A DNA stretch of 64,000 bases from Pseudomonas sp. PH1b (lineage in GTDB: Bacteria; Pseudomonadota; Gammaproteobacteria; Pseudomonadales; Pseudomonadaceae): positions 1 through 64,000 of the forward strand of contig NZ_AYMU01000004.1 of the NCBI RefSeq assembly GCF_000633395.1, written 5' to 3'. Both the position numbers and the translations under genes were made by a program. A model generated the notes under the pieces. It searched no databases, was not told the DNA's origin, and saw only the letters and a program-made list of their open reading frames with translations. Below, piece by piece: positions 33,053-43,994 of the stretch. Numbering within the stretch: the first letter of the stretch is position 1; each line of letters begins with the position of its first letter.

Positions 33053-33652
33053 ATGCTGGACGAGCTACTTCATCGGGTAAGCCAATACACACCGCGAACA
33101 CTGGAGACCGACCGACGTTTTCCCGAGGCCGCGGTGCTGGTGCCCATCACTCGCAGCGACGAACCGGAGATGGTCCTGACCTTGCGCGCCAGCGGGCTGT
33201 CGACCCACGGTGGTGAAGTGGCCTTTCCCGGGGGGCGGCGCGACCCGGAAGACCCGGACCTGATCTTCACCGCCCTGCGCGAGGCCGAGGAAGAGATCGG
33301 CCTGCCGCCGGGGCTGGTCGAGGTCATAGGTCCCTTGAGTCCGTTGATATCCCTGCACGGCATCAAGGTCACGCCCTACGTCGGGGTGATTCCCGACTAT
33401 GTCGAATACCTGGCCAACGACGCCGAGATCGCCGCTGTTTTCAGCGTGCCGCTGGAGTTCTTTCGCCAGGACCCTCGCGAGCATACCCACCGTATCGATT
33501 ACCAGGGCCGCAGTTGGTACGTCCCCAGCTACCGCTTCGGCGAATACAAGATCTGGGGCCTGACCGCGATCATGATCGTCGAGCTGGTCAACCTGCTGTA
33601 CGACGCCAGGATCAGCCTGCACCACCCGCCGAAAAACTTTATCAACACCTGA
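33053..33652 (+). CDS. nudL: CoA pyrophosphatase, Nudix family
   Basis: The 199-residue protein has the NuCoA-type block GGEVAFPGGRRDPEDPD followed by the Nudix box ALREAEEEIGLPP, which together mark enzymes that cleave coenzyme A to 4'-phosphopantetheine and 3',5'-ADP. The C-terminal half carries SYRFGEYKIWGLTA, also typical. Starts with ATG 33053 (MLDELLHRVSQY). It is followed by the carbonic anhydrase gene after 56 bases. Confidence 0.9.
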   Translation: MLDELLHRVSQYTPRTLETDRRFPEAAVLVPITRSDEPEMVLTLRASGLSTHGGEVAFPGGRRDPEDPDLIFTALREAEEEIGLPPGLVEVIGPLSPLISLHGIKVTPYVGVIPDYVEYLANDAEIAAVFSVPLEFFRQDPREHTHRIDYQGRSWYVPSYRFGEYKIWGLTAIMIVELVNLLYDARISLHHPPKNFINT

Positions 33653-33708
33653 AGCCATCCCTTCGTATGGCCTGAACCCGCGGCTGCCTGAGCCATGAGG
33701 ATAACAAG

Positions 33709-34233
33709 ATGAAATACCGCCTGGGCGATGCCCGAGTCGACACCCATCCGCAGAGCTGGGTAGCCCCGAATGCCACGCTGGTGGGCAAGGTCAAGCTGGA
33801 AGAGGGGGCCAGCGTGTGGTTCAACGCGGTGCTGCGGGGCGACAACGAGCTGATCCTGATCGGCAAGGACAGTAACGTCCAGGATGGCACGGTGATGCAC
33901 ACCGACATGGGCTTTCCACTGACCATCGGCACCGGCGTGACCATCGGCCATAACGCCATGCTGCATGGCTGCACCGTGGGCGACTACAGCCTGATCGGCA
34001 TCAACGCGGTGATCCTCAACGGCGCGAAAATCGGCAAGAACTGCATCATCGGCGCCAACTCGCTGATCGGCGAGGGCAAGGAGATTCCCGATGGCTCGCT
34101 GGTCATGGGCTCGCCGGGCAAGGTGGTGCGCGAACTCACCGAGCCGCAGAAGAAAATGCTTGAGGCCAGCGCCGCGCACTACGTTCATAATGCTCAACGT
34201 TATGCCCGAGACCTGGTTGAGCAAGAGTCATGA
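33709..34233 (+). CDS. Gamma-class carbonic anhydrase family protein (YrdA-like)
   Basis: The 174-residue protein is a left-handed beta-helix with hexapeptide repeats (for example [21 protein letters not shown] and [16 protein letters not shown], shown in parts). The zinc ligands are visible as His in VMHTDMG and in IGHNAMLHG. Family members bind zinc; carbonic anhydrase activity is variable. It overlaps the next gene by four bases (ATGA). Confidence 0.92.
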   Translation: MKYRLGDARVDTHPQSWVAPNATLVGKVKLEEGASVWFNAVLRGDNELILIGKDSNVQDGTVMHTDMGFPLTIGTGVTIGHNAMLHGCTVGDYSLIGINAVILNGAKIGKNCIIGANSLIGEGKEIPDGSLVMGSPGKVVRELTEPQKKMLEASAAHYVHNAQRYARDLVEQES

Positions 34234-34445
34234 CTACCCCGGAAAGACCCGTCGCCTCGCCTTGCGTGAGCATCTGTGCCCTGGATGAGCAGGATATCTG
34301 CACCGGCTGCCAGCGCACCGTGGATGAAATCACCCGCTGGAGCCGCATGGACAATACCGAGCGGCGTGCGGTCCTGGCCCTGTGTCATGAGCGGGCCAAG
34401 TCCAGTGGCCTGCTGTGGATGATCGGCTCCAGCTCGGCAAGTTGA
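34230..34445 (+). CDS. DUF1289 small cysteine-rich protein
   Basis: This 71-residue protein shows the DUF1289 pattern: [20 protein letters not shown] with three to four cysteines that probably bind a metal, followed by [16 protein letters not shown]. Function unknown. It starts inside the stop of the carbonic anhydrase gene (ATGA overlap), so the two are coupled. Confidence 0.9.
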   Translation: MTTPERPVASPCVSICALDEQDICTGCQRTVDEITRWSRMDNTERRAVLALCHERAKSSGLLWMIGSSSAS

Positions 34446-34453
34446 TCCGCTCG

Positions 34454-34509
34454 TTTCCCCGGCAAGCTGGCTCCTGCAATCTTGTGCAGCAGCCAGCTTG
34501 CCGGCGAAA
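34454..34509. repeat. Imperfect REP palindrome, GCAAGCTGGCT type
   Basis: An inverted repeat with arms CGGCAAGCTGGCT (from about 34460) and AGCCAGCTTGCCG (34491-34503) lies just after DUF1289. It is a Pseudomonas REP-family palindrome with a different arm from the others in this window. Confidence 0.7.
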
Positions 34510-34577
34510 GGCTTTCTTGGCCCAGCCCCGGGCCTGCAGTAACCTGTACACCTTCCTGACAGGTACTCTTCGCCCCC

Positions 34578-35045
34578 ATGCTCTTCCTGATCGCCTATAT
34601 CAGCAGTGTCGTGCTGATCAACTACGCCTTTTCCACCGCTCCGCACCTGGACATCATCTGGTCGGCCTGGGGTGGGCTGGTGTTCGTCCTGCGGGACATG
34701 GTGCAGACCCGCTTCGGCCACGGCGCCATCATCGCCATGCTGGCGGCCCTGGTGCTGTCCTATGTGACGTCCGATCCGACCATTGCCCTGGCCAGCGCCA
34801 CGGCCTTCGCTGTTTCCGAATGCATCGACTGGCTGGTGTTCAGCATCACCAAGCGGCCGCTGCACGACCGTTTGTGGATCAGCTCGGCCCTGAGCATTCC
34901 CCTGGACACCTTCATCTTCTTCGGCATGATCGATGCCCTGACCCCGGGCGTGATCCTGACCGCCCTGGGCTCGAAGTTCGCCGGGGTCACCGTGGTCTGG
35001 CTGGCCATGGCCTGGCGTTTGCGCAAAGCGGCGTGCGCCAGCTGA
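34578..35045 (+). CDS. VUT-family membrane protein (queuosine-precursor transporter-like)
   Basis: The 155-residue protein has about five membrane segments, with the characteristic VUT/YhhQ-like features LDIIWSAWGGLVFVLRD near the N-terminus and AFAVSECIDWLVFSITK in the middle. It is shorter than YhhQ (about 220 residues). Related proteins import preQ0/preQ1, but that function is not proved here. It stands alone between a REP element and purT. Confidence 0.72.
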   Translation: MLFLIAYISSVVLINYAFSTAPHLDIIWSAWGGLVFVLRDMVQTRFGHGAIIAMLAALVLSYVTSDPTIALASATAFAVSECIDWLVFSITKRPLHDRLWISSALSIPLDTFIFFGMIDALTPGVILTALGSKFAGVTVVWLAMAWRLRKAACAS

Positions 35046-35143
35046 GCCAAGGCTTGCGGTTCATGTAAAATGCCGCGCTTTCTCCCATGGGTCGCGCGCC
35101 TGGCGCTCGGCCCTCGATGATCCGCTCCTTTGAGGACCTTCAG

Positions 35144-36325
35144 ATGACTCGTATCGGAACTCCATTGTCGCCAACCGCGACCCGCGTCTTGCTTTGTGGC
35201 TGTGGTGAGTTGGGCAAGGAAGTAGTGATCGAGCTGCAGCGCCTGGGGGTCGAGGTGATTGCCGTGGACCGCTACGCCAACGCCCCGGCGATGCAGGTGG
35301 CCCATCGCAGCCACGTGATCAACATGCTCGATGGCGCGGCCCTGCGGGCGGTGATCGAGGCGGAGAAGCCGCACTTCATCGTGCCGGAGATCGAAGCCAT
35401 CGCCACCGCGACCCTGGTGGAACTGGAAGCCGAAGGCTTTACCGTGATCCCGACGGCGCGCGCCACTTCGCTGACCATGAACCGCGAAGGCATCCGTCGC
35501 CTGGCCGCTGAAGAACTGGACCTGCCGACCTCGCCCTACCACTTCGCCGATACCTTCGAAGACTATTCCAAGGCCGTCGAAGACCTGGGCTTCCCGTGCG
35601 TGGTCAAGCCGGTGATGAGCTCCTCGGGCAAGGGCCAGAGCCTGCTGCGCAGCGTCGATGACGTGCAGAAGGCCTGGGATTACGCCCAGGAAGGCGGGCG
35701 TGCCGGCAAGGGCCGGGTGATCATCGAGGGCTTTATCGACTTCGACTACGAAATCACCCTGCTGACCGTGCGCCATGTAGGCGGCACCACCTTCTGCGCC
35801 CCGGTCGGCCATCGTCAGGAGAAGGGCGACTACCAGGAATCCTGGCAGCCCCAGGCCATGAGCCCGAAAGCCCTGGCGGAATCCGAGCGGGTGGCCAAGG
35901 CGGTCACCGAAGCCTTGGGTGGTCGCGGCCTGTTCGGCGTGGAGCTGTTCATCAAGGGCGACCAGGTATGGTTCAGCGAAGTGTCGCCGCGCCCTCACGA
36001 CACCGGCCTGGTGACCCTGATTTCCCAGGATCTGTCGCAGTTCGCCCTGCATGCGCGGGCGATCCTCGGCTTGCCGATTCCCTTGATCCGTCAGTTCGGG
36101 CCTTCGGCTTCGGCGGTGATCCTGGTGGAAGGGCAATCCACCCAGACCGCCTTCGCCAACCTCGGCGTCGCCCTGAGCGAGCCAGACACCGCGCTGCGCT
36201 TGTTCGGCAAGCCTGAGGTCAACGGCCAGCGGCGCATGGGCGTTGCCCTGGCGCGGGACGAGTCGATCGAGGCCGCTAGGGCCAAGGCGACCCGTGCTGC
36301 GCAAGCGGTAGTGGTCGAGCTGTAA
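35144..36325 (+). CDS. purT: Formate-dependent phosphoribosylglycinamide formyltransferase
   Basis: PurT formylates GAR with formate and ATP, an alternative to PurN in purine synthesis. The 393-residue ATP-grasp protein shows [13 protein letters not shown] at the N-terminus, [16 protein letters not shown] for ATP binding and [25 protein letters not shown] (metal-binding Glu residues) in the C-terminal half. The ATG at 35144 begins the family sequence [13 protein letters not shown] palindrome follows 6 bases after the stop. Confidence 0.97.
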   Translation: MTRIGTPLSPTATRVLLCGCGELGKEVVIELQRLGVEVIAVDRYANAPAMQVAHRSHVINMLDGAALRAVIEAEKPHFIVPEIEAIATATLVELEAEGFTVIPTARATSLTMNREGIRRLAAEELDLPTSPYHFADTFEDYSKAVEDLGFPCVVKPVMSSSGKGQSLLRSVDDVQKAWDYAQEGGRAGKGRVIIEGFIDFDYEITLLTVRHVGGTTFCAPVGHRQEKGDYQESWQPQAMSPKALAESERVAKAVTEALGGRGLFGVELFIKGDQVWFSEVSPRPHDTGLVTLISQDLSQFALHARAILGLPIPLIRQFGPSASAVILVEGQSTQTAFANLGVALSEPDTALRLFGKPEVNGQRRMGVALARDESIEAARAKATRAAQAVVVEL

Positions 36326-36331
36326 AAAGCA

Positions 36332-36393
36332 TCGCGAGCAAGCTCGCTCCTACAAGGTCCGGATTGAACCTGTAGGAGCGAGCTTGCTCGCGA
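36332..36393. repeat. REP palindrome, GCGAGCAAGCTCGCTCCTAC type
   Basis: A perfect 23-base inverted repeat (36332-36354 with 36371-36393) lies between the convergent ends of purT and the MFS gene. GTAGGAGCGAGCTTGCTCGCGA is one of the commonest REP sequences of the P. fluorescens group. Confidence 0.9.
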
Positions 36394-36402
36394 AGCGGCC
36401 GC

Positions 36403-37719
36403 TCAGGCCACCCGATTCAAATCATTGTGCCGCGTTTCCTTCAGGCACAGCACCGCGATCAGGCTCAGGATCGCCGCCCCCGAAACATACCCCCCAACCC
36501 AGCTCAAGCCACCCATCGCCACCAGCTTCTGGGCGAAAAAGGGTGCCGCTGAAGCACCGACAATACCCCCCAGGTTGTAAGCCGCCGAAGCGCCGGTGTA
36601 ACGCACGTGGGTCGGAAACAGTTCCGGCAGCAGGGCGCCCATCGGGGCAAAGGTCACCCCCATCAGGAACAGCTCGATGCACAGGAACAGCGCCACCCCG
36701 GCGGTGGAGCCCTGGGTCAGCAGCGGTTCCATGGTGAAACCGGAAAGAATTGCCAGTACCCCGCCAACGATCAGCACCGGTTTGCGCCCGTAACGGTCGC
36801 TGGCCCAGGCCGACAAGGGCGTGGCCGCCGCCATGAACAGCACCGCGAAGCACAGCAGGCCGAGGAAGGTTTCCCGGCTGTAGCCCAGGGTGGCGACGCC
36901 GTAGCTCAGGGAGAACACGGTGGAGATGTAGAACAGTGCGTAGCACACCACCATCGACGCGGCGCCCAGCAGCACCGGCTGCCAGTACTGGGTGAACAGT
37001 TCCACCAGCGGCATCTTTACCCGTTCCTGGCGCGCCACGGCATTGGCGAAGACCGGGGTCTCATGCAGTTTCAGGCGCACATACAGGCCCACCATCACCA
37101 GGGCAGCGCTGAGCAGAAAGGGAATGCGCCAGCCCCAGGAGCGGAACTGTTCATCATCCAGGCCCATGGCCAGGCCCAGGAACAGGCCATTGGCGGCAAG
37201 AAAGCCGATGGAAGGGCCCAGTTGCGGGAACATGCCGAACCAGGCGCGCTTGCCCTCCGGGGCATTCTCCGTGGCCAGCAAGGCGGCGCCCCCCCATTCG
37301 CCGCCCAGCCCCAGGCCCTGGCCGAAACGCAGCACGCACAGCAGGATCGGGGCCCAGGCGCCGATACTGGCGTAGCCCGGCAGCACGCCGATCAGGGTGG
37401 TGCAGACCCCCATCAGCAATAACGAGGCGACCAGGGTCGACTTGCGGCCAATGCGGTCGCCGAAGTGACCGAACAGGGCCGAGCCCAGGGGGCGGGCGAG
37501 GAAGGCGATACCGAAGGTCAGGAACGCCGAGAGCATCTGCGCAGTGCCGGAAGTCTGGGGAAAGAACACCGGGCCGATCACCAGCGCGGCGGCGGTGGCG
37601 TAGACGTAGAAGTCGTAGAACTCGATGGCGGTGCCGATAAAGCTGGCAGTGGCCACCCGGCTGGCGGAGTTGGTCGGTTGGGCAGGCGCGGAGGCGCTGT
37701 AGGTGGTGCTGGTCGTCAT
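36403..37719 (-). CDS. MFS transporter, metabolite:H+ symporter family
   Basis: The 438-residue protein has about 12 membrane segments and the MHS-family signatures: GTAIEFYDFYVYATAAAL in the first helix, GHFGDRIGRKSTLV after helix 2, RFGQGLGLGGEWGGAALLATE in helix 4-5 and DRYGRKPVL after helix 8. MHS proteins (KgtP, ShiA, ProP type) import dicarboxylates, shikimate or osmolytes with protons; the substrate here is not evident. It has a long leader with a good promoter about 185 bases upstream. Confidence 0.9.
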   Translation of the reverse strand: MTTSTTYSASAPAQPTNSASRVATASFIGTAIEFYDFYVYATAAALVIGPVFFPQTSGTAQMLSAFLTFGIAFLARPLGSALFGHFGDRIGRKSTLVASLLLMGVCTTLIGVLPGYASIGAWAPILLCVLRFGQGLGLGGEWGGAALLATENAPEGKRAWFGMFPQLGPSIGFLAANGLFLGLAMGLDDEQFRSWGWRIPFLLSAALVMVGLYVRLKLHETPVFANAVARQERVKMPLVELFTQYWQPVLLGAASMVVCYALFYISTVFSLSYGVATLGYSRETFLGLLCFAVLFMAAATPLSAWASDRYGRKPVLIVGGVLAILSGFTMEPLLTQGSTAGVALFLCIELFLMGVTFAPMGALLPELFPTHVRYTGASAAYNLGGIVGASAAPFFAQKLVAMGGLSWVGGYVSGAAILSLIAVLCLKETRHNDLNRVA

Positions 37720-38072
37720 GCGGTTATCCCTGACAGTCTGTGCTCCAGTGGAGCGAATTATTATGGTCGAGCACCCAGGGATGTGGGTTTGGTGCGTTCG
37801 TCGTTCGGGATGGGAACGACGTCGAACTTGGGGCGGATCGGTGGTGCAGGATCTCGCGGAGTGCGGATAGCACGCGGGGCTGCGGGGCTTGGGTAAGCCG
37901 CTCGATTATAGAAAGGCCCCTAACGATCAAACAAGGATTAAAGCGCGGGCAGAGCGGCAGTCAGTTGATGCAACTGGCGGCCCAGGGGCGAAGCCGGGGT
38001 GATCCTGCTGCAACCACCAGGGCTTGCGGTGTGTGCATGAGCATGACGGTCAGTGCGGGTCGCGGTTGGGCG
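37720..38072. other. Intergenic region upstream of the MFS gene
   Basis: This 353-base stretch separates the CorC-like gene end from the MFS start. It carries the promoter at 37905-37934 and, in the implied leader, a hairpin with 7-base-pair stem (GTCGTTC at 37799-37805 with GAACGAC at 37813-37819). A minus-strand 68-codon frame (37724-37930) spans the leader but has no recognisable family, so I do not call it a gene. Nothing was seen in 37935-38072. Confidence 0.5.
37905..37934 (-). promoter_or_regulatory. Promoter for the MFS gene
   Basis: A consensus TATAAT at 37910-37905 is preceded after 18 bases by TTGTTT at 37934-37929 on the minus strand. The implied transcript would have an unusually long leader of about 180 bases. 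Confidence 0.55.
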
Positions 38073-39302
38073 TCAGATGAGGGCGGGGAGGCTGCTGGTG
38101 TGCCAGATCAGCACGCGGCTGACGCGGTTTTCCTCAGTCTCGAGGATCTCCAGGCGGTAGCGGCCGATCTTCAGGCACACGGCGCTGTCGGGAATGGTTT
38201 CCAGGGCTTCGGTGACCAGGCCGTTGAGGGTCTTGGGGCCGTCGCTGGGCAGGTGCCAGCCCAGGCTCTTGTTCAGCTCGCGGATCGACGCCGCGCCTTC
38301 CACCACGTAACGGCCGTCGGCCTGGGGATGGATGTGGGGGTTGTCCAGGCTGTGCTCGCTTTCGAATTCGCCGACGATTTCTTCGAGGATGTCCTCCAGG
38401 GTGACGATGCCGAGGACTTCGCCGTATTCGTCCACCACCATGCCCAGGCGGCGCTTCTGCTTGTGGAAGTTGAGCAGTTGCAGCTGCAGCGGGGTGCTTT
38501 CCGGAACGAAATAGGGTTCGTGGCAGGCGGCCAGCAAGGCCTCCTTGGTCAGGCTGGCGTCAGGCAGCAGGTGGCGGATCTGTCGAGTGTTGAGCACGGC
38601 CTCCACCTGGTTGATATCGCTGTGGAACACCGGCAGGCGCGTGCGTCTGTTCAGGCGCAGCTGGGCGATGATCTCGTCGATGGAGTCGTCCAGGTTGATG
38701 CCGTCGACTTCACTGCGGGGCACCAGGATGTCATTGACGGTGATGTTGTCCAGCGCATGGATGCCGGACAGGGCGTGGGGCTCCTGGCTGGCGGGCTCGT
38801 CGTCGAGCAAGGCCGGGTCGTCGTCGCTGTGCTTGACCGCGTTGGCCTTGGCGGCAAACGGCCGCAGCAGCAACTGGCCGATGGCATTGAGCAGCCAGGC
38901 CAGGGGGTAGACGATCTTCATCGGGATGGCCAGCAGGCTGTTGCCCAGGCTCAGGGTCCCTTCGGGATAGCGTGTGGCCAGGGTTCGCGGCAGGTATTCG
39001 GCCAGCACCAGGAGACAGCAGGTACTGATCAGGCAGGCCAGCCAGGGGCCGCTCTCGGCCCAGTAGAACAGGGCCAGCAAGGTGCTGATGATCACCGCCA
39101 GCACTCGGCACAAGGTGTTGCACAGAATCAGGCTTTCCTTGGGGAAGGCCAGGCGTGCTGTGGCTTTGTCACCCGGGCGCGAGCCGTTGCGCAAGGTCAG
39201 CAAGTGCTGCTGGGCGGCATCGATGGCGGTGAACAACCCCGACCAGACGATGAGCAGGGCAATTACCGCAAGCATGGGCCCGGAGGGCAGGGAATCGGTC
39301 AT
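38073..39302 (-). CDS. HlyC/CorC-family membrane protein with CBS domains
   Basis: The 409-residue protein has an N-terminal CNNM/DUF21 membrane domain (about 3 segments, residues 8-150), then a CBS pair (ITVNDILVPRSEVDGINL and GMVVDEYGEVLGIVTLEDILEEIVGE), and a CorC_HlyC C-terminal domain (YVVEGAASIRELN). The family is linked to magnesium or cobalt efflux and resistance. It lies 9 bases downstream of a CcsA-like gene, so both should be in one operon divergent from ffh. Confidence 0.9.
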   Translation of the reverse strand: MTDSLPSGPMLAVIALLIVWSGLFTAIDAAQQHLLTLRNGSRPGDKATARLAFPKESLILCNTLCRVLAVIISTLLALFYWAESGPWLACLISTCCLLVLAEYLPRTLATRYPEGTLSLGNSLLAIPMKIVYPLAWLLNAIGQLLLRPFAAKANAVKHSDDDPALLDDEPASQEPHALSGIHALDNITVNDILVPRSEVDGINLDDSIDEIIAQLRLNRRTRLPVFHSDINQVEAVLNTRQIRHLLPDASLTKEALLAACHEPYFVPESTPLQLQLLNFHKQKRRLGMVVDEYGEVLGIVTLEDILEEIVGEFESEHSLDNPHIHPQADGRYVVEGAASIRELNKSLGWHLPSDGPKTLNGLVTEALETIPDSAVCLKIGRYRLEILETEENRVSRVLIWHTSSLPALI

Positions 39303-39311
39303 GGCCGGTCG

Positions 39312-40124
39312 TCAGATGTGCAGGATGTATTCACGAACCAGCTTGCTGCCGAAATACGCCAGCATCAGCAGGCAGAATCCCGCCAGGGTCCAGCGAATCG
39401 CCTTGTGCCCACGCCAGCCGAGGCGGTTGCGGCCCCACAGCAGCACGCTGAACACCACCCAGGCCAGGCAGGCCAGCAGGGTCTTGTGCACCAGGTGCTG
39501 GGCAAACAGGTTCTCGACGAACAACCAGCCGGAAATCAGCGACAGCGACAGCAGGGTCCAGCCGGCCCACAGGAAGCCGAACAGCAGGCTTTCCATGGTC
39601 TGCAGCGGCGGGAAGTTCCTGATCAGTCCGGAAGGATGCTTGTTCTTCAACTGGTGATCCTGCACCAGCAGCAGCAAGGCCTGGAACACCGCGATGGTGA
39701 ACATGCCGTAGGCCAGGATCGACAGCAGGATGTGAGCCAGGATCCCGGGTTCCTCGTCGATCACCGGCACCGTGCCGGTAGGCACGAACTGCGCCAGCAG
39801 CACCGTCAGGGCGCCGAGGGGGAACAGCAGCACCAGCAGGTTCTCCACGGGAATCCGCGAGCAGGCCAGCAGGCTCAGGGCAATCACCGCGGCGGCGATC
39901 AGGCTGGCAGCACTGAAGAAATCCAGGCCCAGGCCGACCGGAGTCACCAGGTGGGTGACCAGGCTGGCAGCGTGGGCGAGCAGCGCCAGTACGCCGAGAG
40001 TGACCAGCAGGCGTTTCTCGGCCTTGGCGCCGGAAGCCAGGCGAGAGCCTTGATAGAGGGTCGCAGCGGCATAAAGGACGGCGGCGGCGAGGGTGGGTAG
40101 CAAACTGGGTGACAAGGGGAGCAT
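39312..40124 (-). CDS. Cytochrome c assembly (CcsA/YpjD-like) membrane protein
   Basis: The 270-residue protein has about eight membrane segments and the CcmC/CcsA-type pattern, including ILAHILLSILAYGMFTIA and LHS-type histidines (AHAASLVTHLVTPV; FAQHLVHKTLLACLAW). Tryptophan-rich WWD-type sequence is only partly visible (FGFLWAGWTLLS). A role in haem handling is likely but not certain. The ATG at 40124 begins the family sequence MLPLSPSLLPT. Confidence 0.85.
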   Translation of the reverse strand: MLPLSPSLLPTLAAAVLYAAATLYQGSRLASGAKAEKRLLVTLGVLALLAHAASLVTHLVTPVGLGLDFFSAASLIAAAVIALSLLACSRIPVENLLVLLFPLGALTVLLAQFVPTGTVPVIDEEPGILAHILLSILAYGMFTIAVFQALLLLVQDHQLKNKHPSGLIRNFPPLQTMESLLFGFLWAGWTLLSLSLISGWLFVENLFAQHLVHKTLLACLAWVVFSVLLWGRNRLGWRGHKAIRWTLAGFCLLMLAYFGSKLVREYILHI

Positions 40125-40230
40125 AAATCCTGTTAGGCAAGCCCGAAAGCCGCTGAGTTTGGCATAGAACCCACAGCCCTGAAAGACCACCCAAGCAGAC
40201 GGCGAGGTGTCCGGCACGCACAGTCTTCGC

Positions 40231-40236
40231 TATAAT
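40231..40236 (+). promoter_or_regulatory. -10 element of ffh
   Basis: A consensus TATAAT lies about 97 bases before the ffh ATG. The hexamer 17 bases upstream (TGTCCG) is poor, so activation or an alternative -35 is possible. Confidence 0.5.
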
Positions 40237-40332
40237 CCGCGACCTGCCCACGCCGCAGGCTCATCGAGCACTTGTTTATCACGCTCTGGGCCGCCATTAC
40301 CCCGGTCTACCCTGGGCCTGAAAGGATCGAGC

Positions 40333-41709
<1,377 letters not shown>

Positions 41710-41716
41710 AGAATCC

Positions 41717-41758
41717 GCGCCGGCAGTCATGCCGGCGCTCTTCCACGGGGACGTGGAA
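41717..41758 (+). terminator. Two tandem hairpins after ffh
   Basis: The first stem (GCGCCGGCA at 41717-41725 with TGCCGGCGC at 41730-41738) is followed by TCTTCC. The second is a perfect TTCCACG/CGTGGAA stem (41741-41747, 41752-41758). Neither has a strong T tract, so termination may be incomplete. Confidence 0.55.
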
Positions 41759-41858
41759 TCTCCAGCCAGCCTCCACCCGAGGCGCGCTGACCCGCTGTCG
41801 CTTGCGACGGCTCCATGGCAAATCTGAGTGGCGGCCGATGGGCGCCGGAAAAAGTCAT

Positions 41859-41886
41859 TTGCAAAAGTCCGGATATTCCTTAGAAT
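41859..41886 (+). promoter_or_regulatory. Promoter of rpsP operon
   Basis: TTGCAA at 41859-41864, a 16-base spacer and TAGAAT at 41881-41886 form a good sigma-70 promoter about 73 bases before the rpsP start. Confidence 0.65.
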
Positions 41887-41958
41887 ATGCGGCCTTTCGG
41901 GCACCCATGCCCGCTGTGCATTTAGATTTGCAGCACCGACTACAGGAACGATGTTCAC

Positions 41959-42210
41959 ATGCTAACAATCCGTCTTGCCCTTGGCGGCTCCAAAAAGCGC
42001 CCGTTTTACCACTTGACCGTAACCGACAGCCGTAACCCACGTGACGGTTCGCACAAGGAACAAGTTGGCTTCTTCAACCCGATCGCTCGTGGTCAAGAAG
42101 TCCGCCTGTCCGTGAACCAAGAGCGCGTAGCCTACTGGCTGAGCGTGGGTGCACAGCCTTCTGAGCGTGTTGCTCAGTTGCTGAAGGAATCGGCTAAGGC
42201 TGCAGCCTGA
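41959..42210 (+). CDS. rpsP: 30S ribosomal protein S16
   Basis: The 83-residue protein has the S16 sequence: [20 protein letters not shown] at the start, DSRNPRDG and [10 protein letters not shown] in the middle, and an Ala-rich tail. It binds 16S rRNA in 30S assembly. It leads the conserved rpsP-rimM-trmD-rplS operon, with rimM 5 bases downstream. Confidence 0.98.
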   Translation: MLTIRLALGGSKKRPFYHLTVTDSRNPRDGSHKEQVGFFNPIARGQEVRLSVNQERVAYWLSVGAQPSERVAQLLKESAKAAA

Positions 42211-42215
42211 ACCCT

Positions 42216-42752
42216 ATGAACGCGACGCCAGCTCCTGCTGATGATTTGATCGTTATCGGCAAAATCTACTCTGTTCATGGCGTTCGCGGCGAAGTGAAGG
42301 TCTTTTCCTTTACTGATCCGATTAAAAACCTGTTGGACTACAAAACCTGGACGCTCAAGCGCGAAGGTAGCGTGAAGCAGGTTGAGCTGGTCAGTGGACG
42401 CGGGAACGATAAGTTCCTGGTCGCGAAGCTCAAGGGTCTTGATGATCGTGAAGAAGCTCGTCTTCTGGCCGGTTACGAGATCTGCGTGCCCCGCAGCCTG
42501 TTCCCTGAACTGACCGACGGCGAGTACTACTGGTACCAGCTGCAAGGTCTCAAGGTTATCGACACCCTCGGGCAACTGCTCGGACAGGTCGATCACCTGC
42601 TGGAGACCGGCTCGAACGATGTAATGGTGGTCAAGCCTTGCGCTGGCAGCCTGGATGATCGCGAACGCCTGTTGCCCTATACCGAGCAATGCGTGTTGGC
42701 CGTCGACCTGGCCGCGGGCGAGATGAAGGTGGAATGGGACGCGGACTTCTAA
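42216..42752 (+). CDS. rimM: Ribosome maturation factor RimM
   Basis: RimM assists maturation of the 30S head, near S19. The 178-residue protein has the N-terminal RimM barrel ([20 protein letters not shown]) and a C-terminal PRC-barrel ([14 protein letters not shown] and [16 protein letters not shown]). It lies 5 bases after rpsP and 2 bases before the trmD start. Confidence 0.97.
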   Translation: MNATPAPADDLIVIGKIYSVHGVRGEVKVFSFTDPIKNLLDYKTWTLKREGSVKQVELVSGRGNDKFLVAKLKGLDDREEARLLAGYEICVPRSLFPELTDGEYYWYQLQGLKVIDTLGQLLGQVDHLLETGSNDVMVVKPCAGSLDDRERLLPYTEQCVLAVDLAAGEMKVEWDADF

Positions 42753-42754
42753 AC

Positions 42755-43507
42755 GTGGCTAATTTGCGCGTAGAAGTGATCAGTTTGTTTCCCGAGATGT
42801 TTTCCGCCATCAGCGACTACGGCATAACCAGCCGCGCGGTGAAACAGGGGCTGTTGCAGCTCACCTGTTGGAATCCGCGAGACTACACCACGGATCGACA
42901 TCACACTGTGGACGATCGCCCGTTTGGCGGTGGCCCTGGCATGGTGATGAAGATCAAGCCCCTGGAGGATGCACTGGTACAGGCCAGGAACGCAGCCGGG
43001 GAGGGTGCGAAGGTGATCTACCTGTCGCCCCAAGGCCGCCAACTGAATCAGTCGGCGGTACGCGAGTTGGCGAACGAGGATGCATTGATCCTGATTGCTG
43101 GTCGTTATGAAGGCATTGACGAGCGTTTTATTGAAGCTCATGTCGATGAAGAGTGGTCGATTGGCGACTATGTACTCTCCGGTGGCGAGCTGCCGGCGAT
43201 GGTCCTGATTGATGCGGTTACGCGACTGCTGCCCGGAGCTTTAGGGCATGTGGATTCCGCGGAGGAAGATTCCTTCACGGACGGTCTGCTGGATTGCCCG
43301 CACTACACCCGACCGGAGGTGTATGCGGATCAGCGTGTTCCCGACGTGTTGCTAAGTGGCAACCACGCACACATCCGGCGTTGGCGTTTACAGCAGTCCC
43401 TTGGTCGGACCTATGAACGACGCGCCGATCTTCTGGAAAGCCGCTCGCTTTCTGGAGAAGAGAAGAAGCTGCTCGAGGAATATCTCCGCGAGCGGGACGA
43501 TAGTTAA
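42755..43507 (+). CDS. trmD: tRNA (guanine(37)-N1)-methyltransferase
   Basis: TrmD methylates G37 next to the anticodon, preventing frameshifting. The 250-residue SPOUT enzyme shows [15 protein letters not shown] at the start, [14 protein letters not shown], and the knotted SAM site [14 protein letters not shown] with [17 protein letters not shown] 42755, two bases after rimM, gives the usual start; ATG 42734 inside rimM is an alternative. Confidence 0.97.
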   Translation: MANLRVEVISLFPEMFSAISDYGITSRAVKQGLLQLTCWNPRDYTTDRHHTVDDRPFGGGPGMVMKIKPLEDALVQARNAAGEGAKVIYLSPQGRQLNQSAVRELANEDALILIAGRYEGIDERFIEAHVDEEWSIGDYVLSGGELPAMVLIDAVTRLLPGALGHVDSAEEDSFTDGLLDCPHYTRPEVYADQRVPDVLLSGNHAHIRRWRLQQSLGRTYERRADLLESRSLSGEEKKLLEEYLRERDDS

Positions 43508-43552
43508 CAACGTATCGATGGTAGATCCGACGATTTACCTTAGGAGCACAGC

Positions 43553-43903
43553 ATGACCAACAAAATCATCCTTGCACTCGAAGCAGAGCAGATGACCAAA
43601 GAGATCCCAGCCTTTGCCCCGGGCGACACCATTGTCGTTCAGGTGAAAGTGAAGGAAGGCGATCGTTCCCGTCTGCAGGCGTTCGAAGGCGTAGTTATCG
43701 CCAAGCGCAACCGCGGTGTGAACAGCGCGTTCACCGTACGTAAAATCTCCAACGGTGTTGGCGTAGAGCGTACTTTCCAGACCTACAGCCCGCAGATCGA
43801 CAGCATGGCTGTCAAGCGTCGCGGTGACGTGCGTAAAGCCAAGCTGTACTACCTGCGCGACCTGTCGGGTAAAGCAGCTCGCATCAAGGAAAAACTGGCT
43901 TAA
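43553..43903 (+). CDS. rplS: 50S ribosomal protein L19
   Basis: The 116-residue protein matches L19, which contacts 16S and 23S rRNA at the subunit interface: [35 protein letters not shown] and [24 protein letters not shown] precedes the ATG. A strong terminator follows, closing the operon. Confidence 0.98.
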   Translation: MTNKIILALEAEQMTKEIPAFAPGDTIVVQVKVKEGDRSRLQAFEGVVIAKRNRGVNSAFTVRKISNGVGVERTFQTYSPQIDSMAVKRRGDVRKAKLYYLRDLSGKAARIKEKLA

Positions 43904-43921
43904 GTCCAGCTTCCGATGCAG

Positions 43922-43949
43922 AAAAAAGCAGCCTACGGGCTGCTTTTTT
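43922..43949 (+). terminator. Rho-independent terminator of the rpsP-rplS operon
   Basis: A 12-base-pair palindrome (AAAAAAGCAGCC at 43922-43933, TACG loop, then GGCTGCTTTTTT at 43938-43949) is a textbook intrinsic terminator. Confidence 0.93.
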
Positions 43950-43994
43950 GTTGCCCGTCATTTATCCCTTTCCAGTGTTTCAGGCAGTCGATCC

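Noticed and set aside
37724..37930. 68-codon frame in the MFS leader as an attenuator peptide
   Set aside because: No run of a single regulatory amino acid and no clear paired terminator/antiterminator; kept only as part of the leader description.
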